From Omphiscola glabra (Eukaryota; Mollusca; Gastropoda; Lymnaeidae): a stretch of 64,000 nucleotides of DNA. Numbering within the stretch: the stretch's first letter is position 1; each line of letters opens with the position of its first letter. The notes beneath the pieces were generated by a model. The model was not told the origin of the DNA. It searched no databases and saw only the letters and a list, made by a program, of their open reading frames with translations. A program made the position numbers and the translations under genes. The stretch lies in the NCBI GenBank assembly GCA_964017045.1, contig OZ024811.1, positions 9,263,674-9,327,673 on the forward strand, written 5' to 3'. Shown in pieces: positions 11,701-25,295 of this stretch.

Positions 11701-13559
11701 AACAATTCGACGGTTATGTACATTTGTTTATATAAATATATATGTATATAACATAACAGACTGTATGACTATATTTAAGTGTCATTAACATTTCATTAAC
11801 TATTCTATTTTCATAAACAGATGAAGGCATCTTGTGAAAATATTCTAGTATATAAATTGCCAAGAAATATTCATCAACTGTTTTAAGATCAATTTTTTGG
11901 TCACATTCATCAACTTTTTGTAGGAATTTTGATAACTATTACTTGTTAGATGCTTCTATGAATTAATAAGCGTAACTTTTTATGATCTATAGACCTGTAG
12001 AGTATCATTCCCCTTTTTATGTCACATATTTTCACCAGATAAAAATCGTTGAGTTTATTGATGTGATTTAAACCCGGTGAATTGCTTAGAGTGTCACTAA
12101 ACAAAACTACAATATGTCACAAATGTCTCGCTTACACACCATGCTATCGGTGTAGATATAGATAACAGTCAAAGCTGTCATTATTGTCACATCTGTCACT
12201 ATGGTTGCTAAGGTACACTATGATGATAATCGTCTCTATGGCTACAACTTTTACTTTAATCGCATCTGTCATTATACTGATAATGTCAATATTGTCACTT
12301 TGATTACTGTGGCCTCAATGGTTACTATGATCACTAAAACGACAATGGACGCTATGACAACTTTTGTCCATATGATTAGTGTGGTATAAGCGGTGTCACT
12401 ATCATCCAATGATTAGTATGTTAACTATATATAATATATCCATACCCACTCCGACCACTGTGATAAGTATAGGAACTATGCGCTAACATGACAGTGCATT
12501 AATACGTATAATTTGCGATGAGTGGACAAGATTATAATGTGTCACTCATTGCGTCCCCTCCCCACAAATCATTATTGAAAATTGAAGACGTTGTCACAAT
12601 CAGATTATGTTGTCGTGTTATTGTTACTGCAAGTATTAACCATATGATTTTTATAGAAGTAATGTGAGCAAATACGTTGTTTGTTTGTTGTTGTTTTGTT
12701 TTTTTGCCCATTTGGTTCTGTGAGATTGAGTCAACCAGGTCTGAATGGTAATAAGTTAAGAGGAGGAAAAAAATTATTGAAAATTGTGTGAATTTGTGTG
12801 ATCGAGAGAGACGATGATTTGAAGTGCCTTGATTTAGATTGAAAGTAGAATTGAAATTCAGAAAGTTTGTTGAAATTGTAAATTGTCTCCATAGGATTTA
12901 ACCTTAAAGTGAAATCCGGAATGAAAGAGAACTGGAATAGAAACAGTTCTAACAACCATAAATCCGTCACGTGGGCCATGCTGGAGGTTCTCGGATTCTT
13001 AGATGGCCAAAAAAAATTGTGATGAGGTAAACATTAAAATATTAATATAAATTCATTTATATTGCTCTGAAAAGCTGAAAGACAAAATAAAAAATGTTGC
13101 AGTGTGCCTTTGAAGGTCACGTGATTAATCTGGTATAGATGACTACTACTCTACTTAGCATTAGCCTTGTAGAGAAACCAGACAAACTTTAGCACCCAAA
13201 AATGTGAAAGATAAATTTGAAATACAAAACAATATTTCATATATGTTTTTAATCTGTTAGCATTTGCAGACTGCATATATCGGTATATATATAAGAAATA
13301 TATTTTATTCAGTACAATGAACAGAAAAATACTGGATTTTTTAAACTACAAAACTTAAAATATTCATTCGTAAAAAGTATTTATTAGTAAAAATGTTTAT
13401 AAATATTAAAACTATAATATTATTATTAGGGCTAGGCTCACCGCGCTGTACATAAAAATATTTTAAAAGAGACATAATCGTGACAATAACATAAAATACA
13501 TATATGTAATAAAGAACAGATGTATAGAGACAAAACAAAATCTAATGCATATTCACCTC

Positions 13560-13835
13560 ATCCACACCAGAAATTTTACATGACAAGCCATGGACGACGA
13601 CCAGCAGCAGCGTTTATCGGTCAGATGTGAGGAATCAGTCGGGGTAGTAGAGTTTAAAGAGATGTGTTTTGAGTGCAGTTTTGAAGGCTGTGATAGTTGA
13701 TATATTGCGGATGTGTAGTGGAAGAGAATTCCATTGTTTGGGGGCACAGTAAGAGAAAGATCTTTCGCCGTATGTTTTTGTGCGAGTCTTGTATGTTTAA
13801 TATGTAAACTTAACAGAGTGGCAGAGAAATATTTT
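13560..13835 (-). mobile_element. LINE 3' end fragment (non-LTR retrotransposon C-terminus)
   Basis: The minus strand reads RSFSYCAPKQWNSLP, then IRNISTITAFKTALKTHLF. This is the typical C-terminal signature (R-F-x-x-xAP-x-WN-LP ... FK-LK-HLF) of non-LTR retrotransposon polyproteins in animals. Only the last 80-90 codons remain, as expected of 5'-truncated insertions. It lies directly downstream of copy 2 and is probably part of its 3' flank or UTR. Confidence 0.75.
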
Positions 13836-13849
13836 TCAGTCATTTAGTA

Positions 13850-16800
13850 TTATGACAAATTTTGACTTTGGGAAAATTGTTCCGATACAACTCCACTGAA
13901 TCCACTTGATTCTATAGCTTTTGTCATACCTTTACTGTGGGGATGTAGTCTCTGAATTGTTCTACTATCAATCCGATAAATGGGGGCCCCACTGCTCCCA
14001 GTGCAAGAGCAGAGGTCATAGTAGTAATTAGTGTAATATGTTTTACTTCGTAACCTTTTAACAATGTGGCGTCGCGTATACCGTCCAAATGTTACATGTT
14101 TTTGACACCCGTGTGGGTGAGATACAAGAATGACAAGATTGTTGAGTTCTAAAGTCTCATATTTTTTGTAAAGTTGTTCATGAATTTGTTTAAAGACTTT
14201 TATTTTCTTTCTCATTTCACCCACAAGCTTCGTATCGTGAGTGACGCATGTGAACTTGCACGTGTCATTCACCTCGCTGATTTTATTCTTTCTGACACCC
14301 TGCAGAGTTTTTACAATGGCAGCTTCATCATCATAATCAAGAACACAAGTAGTTCGCTTAACCTCATCATCGTCACACACATTATGAGCTGCTGTGTCCA
14401 CTATTATTTCCCCCCATTTACTCCCGGGATGTCCCTTACAAACCTCACATTCTAGTAATGGACATTGCATGGTAACTGATTTTCTTTTCATTATTGCAGA
14501 CACAATATTCCCAGTGCCCCTGAGTTCTCCTGATGTACTCGGGTATATAGACGGCCTTTTGGGGCTTGTCCCTATAAAGTATACTTTAACAACAAGGTTG
14601 CCCAAGGCCTTGACCAGATCATTAAACTGTCTCTCGTTATTGTAGGGGTGTTGTAGATCAAGATAACTAAAGTCATTAAATGGGTAGAATTTTGGATGGC
14701 CGGGATATTTTGAGCAATTCTTTAATTTGAGAGACATAACCGACTTGTGTTTCTTGCAAGTTGATAAATCGTTGGAATCTGATGTAGAATAAACATGGCG
14801 CAATTAAATAGTGCAAAGCATATTTTAGCGACAGGTACATAATTTTTTTAAAATTCAAAATTATTTTTTACATTTTATTTCACATTTTAGCAAAAACAAT
14901 TTCAAAATTATTTATCAATTAATTGCTTTTTAAAAATATAATGATTTCTACATATTAATTTAAACATAATTGAAAGCAAAATTAATAAAACATTATTTAT
15001 CATCTGCTGTTTATAGCAATTAATAACAAACAAATACGTTTTTTGTGTCTGAATTAATGAAAACAATTGAAAGTGTATTCTTTCCGTATTTAATAAATTA
15101 TATTTCAACACTTAAATCAAAAAATAAAAAATATCCAGAAAATAATCTGATACATAATGACCGATTTTTCAACATTTGATAGTCATTATGTAAGATTATA
15201 AAGCTTACAAACTTTGTCAATCGCTTTGGTCCCTTTACCTTTATTGTTAGCATCAGCTGGATGTGGCACCTGGTCATTGCATAAAATATAGTTTAGTCAC
15301 CTACTAAATCAAATTTGATTAAGAGGATAAAAATGTTCTTTGAAAATTTGCCATCAATTAAACATTTGAAAAAAATCACAATTATTTGGTAAAAATTATA
15401 ATATATTGGTAATTGAAAAAAATATCTTTTAAAAGCAAACTAGTTTTCTGCTATGCAATTGTCAAAAGGTATTGCGTGTATTTTTGTTAAACAATTAAAA
15501 TGTTATCTAATTGGTTACTATCCATCTCTTCTCAAAATATTTCTGTTAAAAATTAAAAACCATATTCTATTTTTGTTATTGAAAATCCTGAGTTTGAATT
15601 AAAGAGTTTGTTTTTTTACCAGTTTATCATCACCAGATAATGAGGTCTTTTTAGCGGAGGATGTCGTGCGTTTTTTTGCACCAGCTGAAATATTTATGCA
15701 CATGCAATAATAAATATATTACTCTATATTTTATCTAATACTTTTAAGTTAGCACCTAAAACACATTATACAACTAAAGTATTTAACTTTTTGTTCCAAT
15801 AATTGTTAAGACATTAGAATTCATAATTGGACTCAAATATTAAAAAATGCACCTCTTTTTTAGAAGGAATCTTCGATGAAATTAGGATTTAAAATGAAGA
15901 GGCAATCGTAAAGAATAATCATTGAAATTAATTTTAAACTTTCACAATAATAAAATCATTGTGAATACATTTTGAGATGGCAATGCATAATAATACTTAT
16001 CTTAGATCAAGAGTAACTAAAATAATCACAGATAGACAACTTTGAATTTAAATTTAAAAAATTATTGATTTAGTTGTTATTAATTAAAAAACACAAAAGA
16101 TTTTATTTATTTTTATAGGTCATTAATATGGACAAGCGAGGGAAGCAAGCGCCAACTTTTAACACCAATCTCTTGAAAGACGAATCCAAACAAAATGATT
16201 TTAAACTTACTATCTCCAACAAGTTCCAGATTCTTCAAGAACTAGACAATGAGGAAACAATTGACCAAAATTGGAAAGACGTCAAAGAGATATTCACGAG
16301 TACCTGTGAAGAAGTGTTGGGCCCTAGGCAACAAACACATAAAGAATGGATTTCTGCTGAAACCATGGAAAAAATCCAATATAGGAAAAATAAGAAGGCA
16401 AATCTAAACAACAGCCGCATAAGAACCGAAAAGTCCAGAGCATCAACAGAATACTTAAAAGCAAATAAAGAAGTTAAACATAGTATAAAGACAAATAAAA
16501 AGAACTACATTGAATGATTAGCAAGTGAAGCAGAAGAGGCAGCGTACCATGGAAACACAAGATAATTATTCAGTACAATCAAAAAGGTATCTGGAAAGTT
16601 TAACAATCCAGATAGACCAGTGAAAACTAAAGATGGGAAATCAATACCTGATGAAGAGGGTCCGAAAAAAAGATGGATAGAGCATTTTAAAGAACTCCAC
16701 ATCTGGCCCGCCCCACAACACCCACTCAACATAGAGCCAGCGGAACAAGATCTAGAAATAGATTGCAACACACCCACAAAACAAGAGATATGCCGAGCAA

Positions 16801-19173
16801 TTAAACAACTAAAGAAAGGCAAGGCGGCAGGTCCAGACAGAAAACCGGCAAAAGCCTTGACAGCAGATATTACGACTAGCACTGAAATGCTACACACACT
16901 ATTCAAGAAAATATGGGAGGAAGAACAGATATCGTTTGAATGGAAAGAAGGACACCTCATTAAGCTCCCGAAGAAAGGAGACCTTGGTTCTCGCTCTAAC
17001 TATAGAGGAATAACCCTGCTGTCCATCCCCGAGCAAATTATTCAACAAAATGCTTCTAAAGAGAATGAGGGTGGATATAGATAACAATCTTAGGGACCAA
17101 CAAGCAGGTTTCAGAAAAGACTGATCCTGCACAGACCAGATTGCCACACTGAGAATTATGGTGGAACAATCCCTGGAGTTGAATTCGCCCCTATATATCA
17201 ACTTTATTGACTATGAGAAGACTTTTGATAGTGTAGACAAACATACTTTGTGGAGGCTGCTAAGACACTATGTACCACAAAAATTGACAGACATAATTAA
17301 GGCTTCTTACGAAGGACTGTCGTGCAGAATTGTTTATGGCCAACAAATAACTGCGGCATTTGTGGTCCAGACCGGTGTCAGACAGGGGTGTCTGCTCTCG
17401 CCTTTCTTATTCTTGCTGACCATTGATTGGATAATGAAAATGTCTACAGAGCAGAAGAGAAAAGGTATCCAGTGGACACTATGGAAACAGCTTGATGATC
17501 TGGATTTTGCGGATGATCTGGCCCTAATATCACACACACACAGCAACAGATGCAAGAGAAAACCAATTATGTAGCACAGTACTCTGCTTGCATCGGCCTG
17601 AACATCCATAGAGGTAAAAGTAAAGTTCTTAAAATAAATACACCAAGCAACACAACTATAGCACTGGAAGGAACAAACCTCGAGGAGGTGGATAGCTTTA
17701 CATACCTCGGCAGAATCACTGACATTCAAGGAGGAACAGACTACGACATAAGCGTGAGAATTGGCAAGAAAAGAGCTGCATTTAACCAGCTAAACAAAGG
17801 CTGGAGCTGCAGCAACTTGACCCTCCAGAACAAGATCAGGATATTCAACATCACAGTGAAACTTGTCTTGCTATATGGAGCAGAAACATGGCGAACAACA
17901 GCAGCTGGTTTAAAAAAGCTACAGACAATTATCAACTCATGTCTCCGAAGGATTCTACGAATCCGCTGGCCCAACGTCATCACCAACCAGGATCTCTGTG
18001 AAAGAGTTAGTCTGCCAGCGCAGAGGGCGATGGATTGGTCGCACCCTCAGAAAGTCCACATTAAGTATCACAAGACAAACGCTCACTTGGAACCCCTAGG
18101 GCAAGAGAAAAATGAGGTCGACCCAAAATGACTTGGAGAAAGGAGCTGGAGGCAGACACCAAAAAGAGTGGTCACAACTGGAGACAGCTGGAGAGACTTG
18201 CCCAAGACCGGGATGCCTGGAGAGCCTTTGTTTGTGGACTATGCTCCAGACGGGATGACAGACGATGATGATGAATATTTAATATTTTTGTAACTAGTAA
18301 ATACTTTTTTTTATTACACATAAGTCTATTTTTTAAATTTAAATACATGTTATTACTAATAGGTGTTTTATTTTACACCTTGGACTACAAAACAAAATAG
18401 ATGTTATTGACTTGAAACTTCTTATTTTTAAATTGAAAATCCTTATATATATAAACCTACCATTTTTTTCATTATTATTAGGTTCTTGTGCCTCCTTTTT
18501 AGCAACACATGAATTGAGTATCTGCTCAAATAAATAAATGCATTTTTAAATGTTTGTCTAAAGTATGCATCAGTTCTTAAAAAGTGTTTAGTACATTTTT
18601 ATATTTAAAGGATCATTTATAATATAATAACAATAAAATTCAAATTTTAATAATGCACATATATTTGTTAAAGAAAAATATATTGGCTATCATCATAATA
18701 TCGTACATATTTATTTACTTGTTTAATGTGAACATCACAGGCAAATATGTCTGTTTAATATATAGCTTACAAATATTTGCTAACATTGATAAGTTATTTT
18801 GTTTAATTTTATAGCTTATTATAGCTGATAACTATTTACTCAATTTGCTTCACCAGGATATGCAGCTAATAAACTTGACCAGTATAACTTATCACTGCTA
18901 GCAGAAGTTTCAAACATCTATTTTATGACGCGAAATATAATAAATATCTGTTATACTTACATGATATGTGTAGTCCTCTTTATATTTGTTAACAATCATT
19001 GTTATTTACCTCTACTGCAAATATCTATGTTAAAAAGTCCGATTTTTTAAATTAACAGCAGGAGTACTTATTCATGTTTGTATATATGCTATGCATTTTT
19101 ACCTCTTTATCATTATCAATTAATGGTGTCTGTTTTGATTTTTTAGCAGGTTTCTTGGTCCTTTTTACTGTAT
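13850..19173 (-). CDS. PA-clan serine peptidase-like protein, copy 2 (five traced exons, 5' end not found)
   Basis: Inferred exons in transcript order: A 19173-19103, B 18521-18461, C 15684-15620, D 15269-15239, main 14778-13850. Entry/exit phases run 1/0, 0/1, 1/0, 0/1, 1, so 384 residues stay in one frame. The small exons are lysine-rich or asparagine-rich (TVKRTKKPAKKSKQTP; GAKKRTTSSAKKTS). Exons A and C share the acceptor context cataaatatttcag. The main exon holds TAAHNVCDD (His), THDTKLVGEM (Asp), SHPHGC and CTGSSGAPIY (Ser), so all triad candidates are kept; the Cys cluster reads CPLLECEVC. The ATG at 14803 lies in intron sequence and is not the start. The first exon is unknown. One weak candidate, 20095-20077 (ATGCCTTTCC, phase-1 GTGAGA donor), could be chance. 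No acidic insert. An unrelated LINE sits in the B-C intron on the other strand. Confidence 0.6.
14779..15238. other. Intron D-main of copy 2
   Basis: AT-rich intron sequence between a GTAAAG donor (minus strand, 15238-15231) and the attctacatcag acceptor. The frame at 14908-15111 is low complexity and not a gene. Confidence 0.5.
16128..18275 (+). mobile_element. 5'-truncated non-LTR retrotransposon (RTE-like reverse transcriptase), broken
   Basis: Four plus-strand frames together form one degraded reverse transcriptase. 16128-16517 codes the linker before RT. 16620-17084 has KTKDGKSIPDEEGP, LKKGKAAGPD and LPKKGDLGSRSNYRGITLLS. 17158-17574 has INFIDYEKTFDSVD, GVRQGCLLSPFLF and LDFADDLALISHT, the catalytic FADD box. 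17550-18131 has the thumb and C-terminal part, VDSFTYLG, LLYGAETW and LRRILRIRWPN. Stops and frameshifts separate them, so it is dead. The endonuclease domain is absent. The 3' end runs into a short gatgatgatga tract, as in RTE-type elements. Clade assignment is by motif look only. It lies in the B-C intron of peptidase-like copy 2, antisense to that gene. Confidence 0.9.
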
Positions 19174-21689
19174 CTGAAATATTTATGTACCGTACATGCA
19201 TGCAATTTTAAAATTATAACACTCAGTGGGATCTAATAATTCTTTTAAATGTGTCTTTAAAAATATTGTAACATTTAATTTCTTGTTCATTTATTATTTT
19301 GAGTAATTGGAATTAATAATTTAACTAAAATATTTTTAAAAATATGCTTGCTCCAGTACATATCAATCATTGATGTAGTTAGGATTCAAATTTAGAATTC
19401 CATCTTACAATATAATCATTTGAATGAATTTTTAATTTTTCAAAAAAAAAAAACAATGTTTTGAGACAAGCATTGATTAAATATACTTGTCTTAGATTTA
19501 GGGTAACTGCATTTTAAAAAGTTACGTTACTTTAATGTCAAAAGTTGATTTTATATAAAATTATTTATATAAGTTTTGTTATTTGAATATTTGAGTAACA
19601 GATATTTTTTTATTTCCTTTTGAAAATTTAAATTATTTAATTTTTTGAAGCTAGTGAATGCTTTATGTTTATATAACGTACATATATTTTGTTGATATAT
19701 ATAGGCTATATATATATTTATATATTTTATATAGCAATATTTAAATTGACACACATATGTTTTTGCAACAAAGTATTTTATTCACAGCTTGTGCTACCCA
19801 ACTGAAAGGAAATTATTGTATGCAATCCAATTAGTACAGTAAGTTTCAGTAACAAACTTAGCCAAAAAAACAATGCAATAAAGGGATCACTGGACTAGAC
19901 TGCTTTGCATATCAGCATATATATACCTAACGCTTGATAGGGAAAAGTAAATGATAGCAAGTAGAAACTTTAAGATTGGAAGGCTTTTTCAGTGGTTTGA
20001 GCAATGTCGTTTTATCAGTTTAACTTTAAACTGTCTGTCAGACAGCCATAGTTACCTATTATACTCATCCTCTCACCCATATCATGGAAAGGCATGATCT
20101 TTCTCCCAACTTCTCAGACACATACTTCTTGCTGACACCAACAGGGTATTCTCGCCGTCCCCGTCCCCCCCCCCCACTTATCTTCAGATGGGACAAAAAT
20201 ATTTCTGTTTCATTATGGTCTTCGAGCTGATCCGTCTCACGTTGGGACTAAATCATGTTCAAGAACACGTTGTATGACTTGGCTGGGTCGTCTTAACAAC
20301 ATAAGAGGCTCTGGGCACATCAATGCACTAGGGTATCATAGCAACTCAACATACCTGGGATGTGAGAAAGGGGGGGAGGGGACAAATAGTTTTTGGCAAA
20401 CAGTTCCTGCTCCACACCAACCCAAAAAGTTGAATACAAATATAAAATAAAAATAAACATTCAATAAAGATAAATTTCAATGAATTAAATTCATTAATTA
20501 AAAAAACAAAATCAATAATAGTTTTAAAAGATGATCAATAACAAACTATAAATAATCACAGAGGATGATCAATTAAAATTATTGACAGATAATAAATATA
20601 ATAAATTATTTAGTATAAATCAACATAATCGTTTGCGTATTTATTATTTTTTTGCAGAAAATTGTATTATATTGTTTTGAAGTCAAGGTTCATAAAGGAT
20701 GTCATTTTCCATGCACATAAATGAAAGCAGTGAGTCTTTCAGAACATTTTCCTCCGGTGAGGGCACTTAAGATTTTCGGGGGGGGGGGGTGCTATGCCAG
20801 TGGCCAGAGGCATAGCTACGGGGTGGCAGATAAGGCATATGTCCCGGACGCCAGACTAGCGGTGGGAAGTGTTGTGATGGTATTTCATGCTTAAAAATAA
20901 TCAATTTCAGAGTTGCTGGGGGGGGGGGGGCGTAAAAATTAATCTTACCAAACACTGTAGATACGTTCATGCTAGTAATAAGACGGGTGGGGTGGTCCGT
21001 CGAGGTGTCAGTTTTTCTTTATATGCAGGTATGGCATTTTCGGAAAACTGCGGAGTTTGTATCGTTAAAGGAAGGACGGCCAAAATATTTGCCCGCCCAT
21101 GGTGGCAGTAATAAGAAAGCGCCACCCGGCAGTGTATCCATCGATACCAAAATCGGCGATCATTTTTATCGGGAAAGAAGGCTGAAATTAGAGGCCCTGG
21201 TGAATCTCGATAAATGGTGGTGCATTTTTGAGTATACTTTAATTCAATGTTTTTATTATACTTTTTGAACAGGGAAGGACATTTTTAAGGTTTTGTTTGA
21301 GTCATTATGGCGTCTAGTATTATACACAAACTGAATTCACTCCTTTTGTGGCGTGCCCCAGAGTAATCATTAAGCCCAAGCTTATAATAAACCCCAATCT
21401 GTACAATTGATCAGCGTGAGCGAAGGGGTGCAGAAATGTAGGGTGCTAAAGACAGTCGGGCAAATTCAAAATTCATTGGTGCATTTTGGCGCACACATGA
21501 ATTTGTCATTTCTTTCATACAATTTTGAGATTACATTTAAAACTTGCGGTTAGGGAGTGTCAAAATTAGCCATAATAATGATTAAGGACATCTTAAATTC
21601 CGAATCACTGTGATGTAAACTATATTCATTCTAGTTGTGTCACCCTTGAGGATAAGCTTTTGCCCTAGCTTAATATCGCCTTTTACAGT
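19174..21689. other. AT-rich non-coding stretch
   Basis: No confident gene. 19700-19740 is TA-rich. 20162-20177, 20369-20382, 20779-20789 and 20921-20932 carry long C or G runs. 20800-20870 contains gccagtggccagaggcatagctacgg-type sequence (given here in two parts: cagtggcc, catagctacgg), which recalls the CAGTGGCGTAGCTA ends of hAT-type MITEs, but a second end was not found. Confidence 0.4.
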
Positions 21690-22254
21690 GGTCGGGTTCC
21701 GGTCGACAAATCTGGTGGCTTGGCGATTTAAAAACGTTGGCCACCGACCCCCTCGACGTTAACCCGGGAAACATAACCACCATTGCCGGCCCCACCTGGC
21801 AGACAAGGACATGCATGGTAACTGCTGGAATAAACAGGGGGAAGAAAAGGCAGATACAGGGTAAGGATATTGATTACAAGTTGACGTTAAGGGATATGAG
21901 GTGACAGGCTGTGTTGGAAGCCTCTAGCCGATGATTCTAGATAAGCAGCCTCGAGAAAGCTGTTCCTAGGCAACAGTTTTGTCCCAGCTACTTCGCAAAT
22001 TAGTTGCGAGGTGGAAAAGTCCCGATCCCTGGAAGAGTGGGCTGCGAACTCTTTAAACGCAGCGCTTTCGGTAGACCGGACGTCCTCGGACGGGGAGGGT
22101 CTCCATCAGCAAGCCTGATCGAGAGGTTGCTGGGGATGTCTCTGGCTAGCCCCCACACTATCCGCGTCGGAGAAACCTGGCGCCTGGCTTGTGTGGCGAG
22201 CGCCAGGGAGGGCATAAAGAACTTAAGCTCGACGGCCCGATGACGCCATTTCAC
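21690..22254 (+). repeat. GC-rich dispersed repeat, copy 1
   Basis: Shares many blocks in the same order with 62204-62896: ggccaccgaccccctcg, gttaacccggg, tggcagaca, catgcatggta, ctggaataaacag, ggggaagaaaaggca, gattctaaatatgcagcc-like, tcctaggcaac, gcgaggtgg, gggagggtctcc, gctcgacggcccg and tgacgccatttc. The composition is strikingly GC-rich against the AT-rich surroundings. It has no long coding frame, so it is probably a non-autonomous element or retroposed sequence of unknown class. Confidence 0.8.
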
Positions 22255-22983
22255 AATGAGATATTTCATTGGTCGGCAAATTCATTAGTCAAAATAGACA
22301 AAAATAAGCAGCAGTACGATTTAAAAAAAATTTAGAGCCAAATTTCTTTTCAATAACTTGTCAAGAACCATGTTTTTCGGAATCAAAACCGATTTGTGGC
22401 CGACTGGCCGAGCCGCACACAGGTCACTAAAGAGCGGCATGACGCTCGCTCGGATTGCCGACCACTGTCCTATTAAATCGTTATAGTCCTAAGAATATTT
22501 TTGATAAATCATATCTGAATTTAGTTTTGCAAAATTGTACACCTATTTGGAAAGCAACGGAAGAGATCCTGTTTATAAATGTAGGTGACACTTAACCTTG
22601 GAACCATCGTGAGCACCTAGCTACCCTTACGATGCGGGGTGCCTCGGATATTTTAAGGGTTTAAAGATGGGATGAGGATATTTTCTTAATTATCTTTCAA
22701 TGCAGGGTGCAAAAAAGGAAAAAAGCGGGGGGCAAAACGGAAAAGTGCTTGACCTGCTTTTGTTATGCAAAAAATATATATTACTATAAAAAATGGCTTT
22801 TATTTTATATTTACATTATTTTTGGGGATAGATAATCAATAAATAAATTTTCAACAAAAAACTATTGTAAAGGGTTCCATCACTAAAAAGCATTGCAAAC
22901 ATTATTTATATGCTGAACTCAAATGGGAAAAAAATCCAACATACTTATAATAATTAGACTACCTTTTCTAAATACTGCCAAAT
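22255..22983. other. Non-coding stretch
   Basis: AT-rich; no gene, RNA or clear repeat recognised. Confidence 0.4.
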
Positions 22984-23133
22984 TTGTCCAATACACTCCA
23001 AATCAAAAGCATTAGCCTTCCGAAGGTTACTTTTACCATCAAAGAGGGCTTCACGTGTGATAGTCGAAATGTGATCTATGCGACTGTATGTTGTAGATGC
23101 TCCAAGGATTCTTTCAGTCATATCTCCAGGGGA
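22984..23133 (+). mobile_element. Penelope-like element fragment (GIY-YIG region)
   Basis: The plus strand reads GFTCDSRNVIYATVCCRCSK. The spacing F-x-C-x-S-x-NVIY-x-x-x-C-x-x-C matches the start of the GIY-YIG endonuclease region of Penelope-like retroelements, where it precedes a Y-I-G motif; here the YIG is lost. It is short and decayed. Other Penelope-like scraps may lie at 24214-24379 and 33540-33960. Confidence 0.6.
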
Positions 23134-24179
23134 AAGTCAATTGCCCCCCACCCCTTTTTTTCTTTTCACGAACAAAATGTGTACAACAATGTAACGATTC
23201 TATATTTTCTTTTATTAAAAATGACTATTTTTTTTTTATTTTAAAAAGTTTTAAAAAGAATAGTATCTGGTGCATTTAACCGATTACAATTAGTGGAATC
23301 TATAAAATATCGCTACGTTCGATATATTTGATGATCCGTTTATATAAGGCCAATCGTCTGTACAGTAAGGCTTACAGTATTCGATTAAAAACGTAGTACT
23401 GGCCGCTCCTGATTATAAGCTGAAAACTTACTTCTAGTTTTTCTCACTTATCGGAAATTGTTTTCATTAAATGTTTTGCAACTTCACTTATTTAAAGACT
23501 TGATTAACAATGTAGTAAACTTCCTGTACATCCATATCAAGGTCTACAATTTTGATAATACACATACTCAACCTATTTTCAAAGTGTTTATGATATTTAG
23601 CTTTAAAAAATATTTTTAATAGCATAATTATAAATTCACTTCTATGATTGTTGAGTCATATCAAATGGAAACTTTAAAAAATTGATATATATTTTTTAAA
23701 ATATGAATTTAACTACCTCATGCAAATAGTACACATTTCAGCAATTATTATATCGAAAGCGTTTGTGTTTTCTTTAAATGTGTTAATTTTGTAACAAAGT
23801 TTCATGAATAACAGAGATTTAAAAAAATAGCCTAGATTCATTAATTTCCCAAATGCTTTTGTCTTTTTAAAAACTGGATAATAAACAAAATGTCCCATCT
23901 AGTTGCACGGATTTTTTTTAATGAAAAGGTATAAAAAGATGATTTTTTTAAACAATCATTTCGATTATCATTTTTATTGGTACTTGTTTTAGACAAAATT
24001 CTTACTCCTAATTTGTCAATTAAAAATAAATTTTCTGGATTTGGTAATAACATGTTTTATGTAATTTATCCAAAAAAGTTACAATAGTTTGAAAATCCAA
24101 ATATACATTTTCAATCATCTGATATTGGGAAATGTATACTTTATTTTGTAAACAACTCATGTCTTATTTACATAATAAT
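23134..24179. other. AT-rich non-coding stretch
   Basis: Very AT-rich and T-tract rich. Short frames here are low complexity. Nothing recognised. Confidence 0.4.
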
Positions 24180-24379
24180 AAAAGTGTTGGACTGCGATAA
24201 AGCTTTAAAATAGATTAAATAGACACGTACAATCTGTGTCGATTTAAAAATATATATTAATCTTTAATAATAATTTTACATTACAAAAAATTAAACGTTT
24301 ATTTATTTGAAATGTAAAATTATTATTAAAGCTTAATATATATTGTTATATCGACACAGATTGCTCGTGTCTATTTAAT
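24180..24379. repeat. Long imperfect inverted repeat next to a dispersed 40-bp motif
   Basis: Left arm about 24214-24282 and right arm about 24310-24379 are near reverse complements (gacacgtacaatctgtgtcg against cgacacagattgctcgtgtc), with a loop of under 30 bases. Just before the left arm lies aaagtgttggactgcgataa, also found at 33546 and, with changes, at 33816. It looks like two oppositely placed ends of one element, probably Penelope-like. Confidence 0.75.
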
Positions 24380-24989
24380 TTATATAATAACGGCGTTCAC
24401 ATAAAAATGTATAGTCCTTTCTACTTAACAGTTGTTTTTTTTTACTCTGGTGAAACTTGAAAATATTTAGCAAAGTTTATTTTTACAAACAATTAGATTA
24501 TTATAAGTATTTTTTTTTTCATTTTCTGTCAACATATAAAATGATGTTAGCAGTTAGTGCTTTTTGGGATGGAAATCATTTTTTTTTCTTCTGAAAATTA
24601 ATTTATTAACTATTTAGTTAAGCCCTAAAACGTTTTAAATAAAAAAATTAGTAATAAATATAAAAAATGTGCCTAACACAGTCATATCAATCAGAGCCGT
24701 CGGTCGACATTTCGAGGCTCCTTTTGTGTATCACATACTTGTGTATGCCTCTAGCTCGCGTCTCCATGTATTTTAGGGGCTTACTCTCTTTCTTTCCCTC
24801 TTCCAAAATATTTTTGTCCGATAAAAACTTATTTTCTAATCAGTAATCATACATACATTCTTCTATTTTCTGTAATCGTTTGGATTGAACATATATTTTT
24901 GTTTTGGAAAACCCAACTTACTCAATTACTTATCACAGATAGGGCAGTCCAAACACGTAAGATTTTCAAATGTTTTCTATTTCTTATTG

Positions 24990-25060
24990 TTTCTTCTGTT
25001 GTCCTGACTGCTGATGATGTTTATTATCCGAAACGTTCTCATTTTATTAGGCTGTCTTTA
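24990..25060 (+). mobile_element. Possible Penelope-like terminal motif
   Basis: Contains ctgatgatgtttattatccg followed directly by aaacg. The CTGATGA ... GAAAC arrangement recalls the core of hammerhead-like motifs found at Penelope-like element ends, but the stretch between the two boxes does not form an obvious stem. Tentative. Confidence 0.25.
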
Positions 25061-25295
25061 TATTTCAAGCTCCCACATACACTGTTCAACGATTTCCTTT
25101 ATTCCTCCTGAAAGCAGCATTTCATTTAACATCCTCTAGTCTCCGACACGTGACTGCTAATATTTATGTATACCTCTCGCAACCTTGTTGTTACTTCTTC
25201 TTTTTAGTGTTTTATTAATATTTATTTTATTTTGGTTAAACCCTTTCTATTTTACTTACCAACATGTATCATTATAATATATATTTATATATTTA

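Larger units (their letters stand above)
9367..13559. other. Non-coding stretch with scattered retroelement scraps
   Basis: No gene is recognised over about 4 kb. It contains two 56-bp copies of a retroelement-like segment (10246-10301 and 11638-11693), annotated separately, and AT-rich filler. A region at 12160-12370 is rich in short GTCA/TATG-type words but codes nothing recognisable. Confidence 0.4.

Noticed and set aside
12160..12380. Decayed acidic repeat tract of another family copy
   Set aside because: Some YDDN-like words are read, but no domain sequence flanks it and the pattern is too weak.
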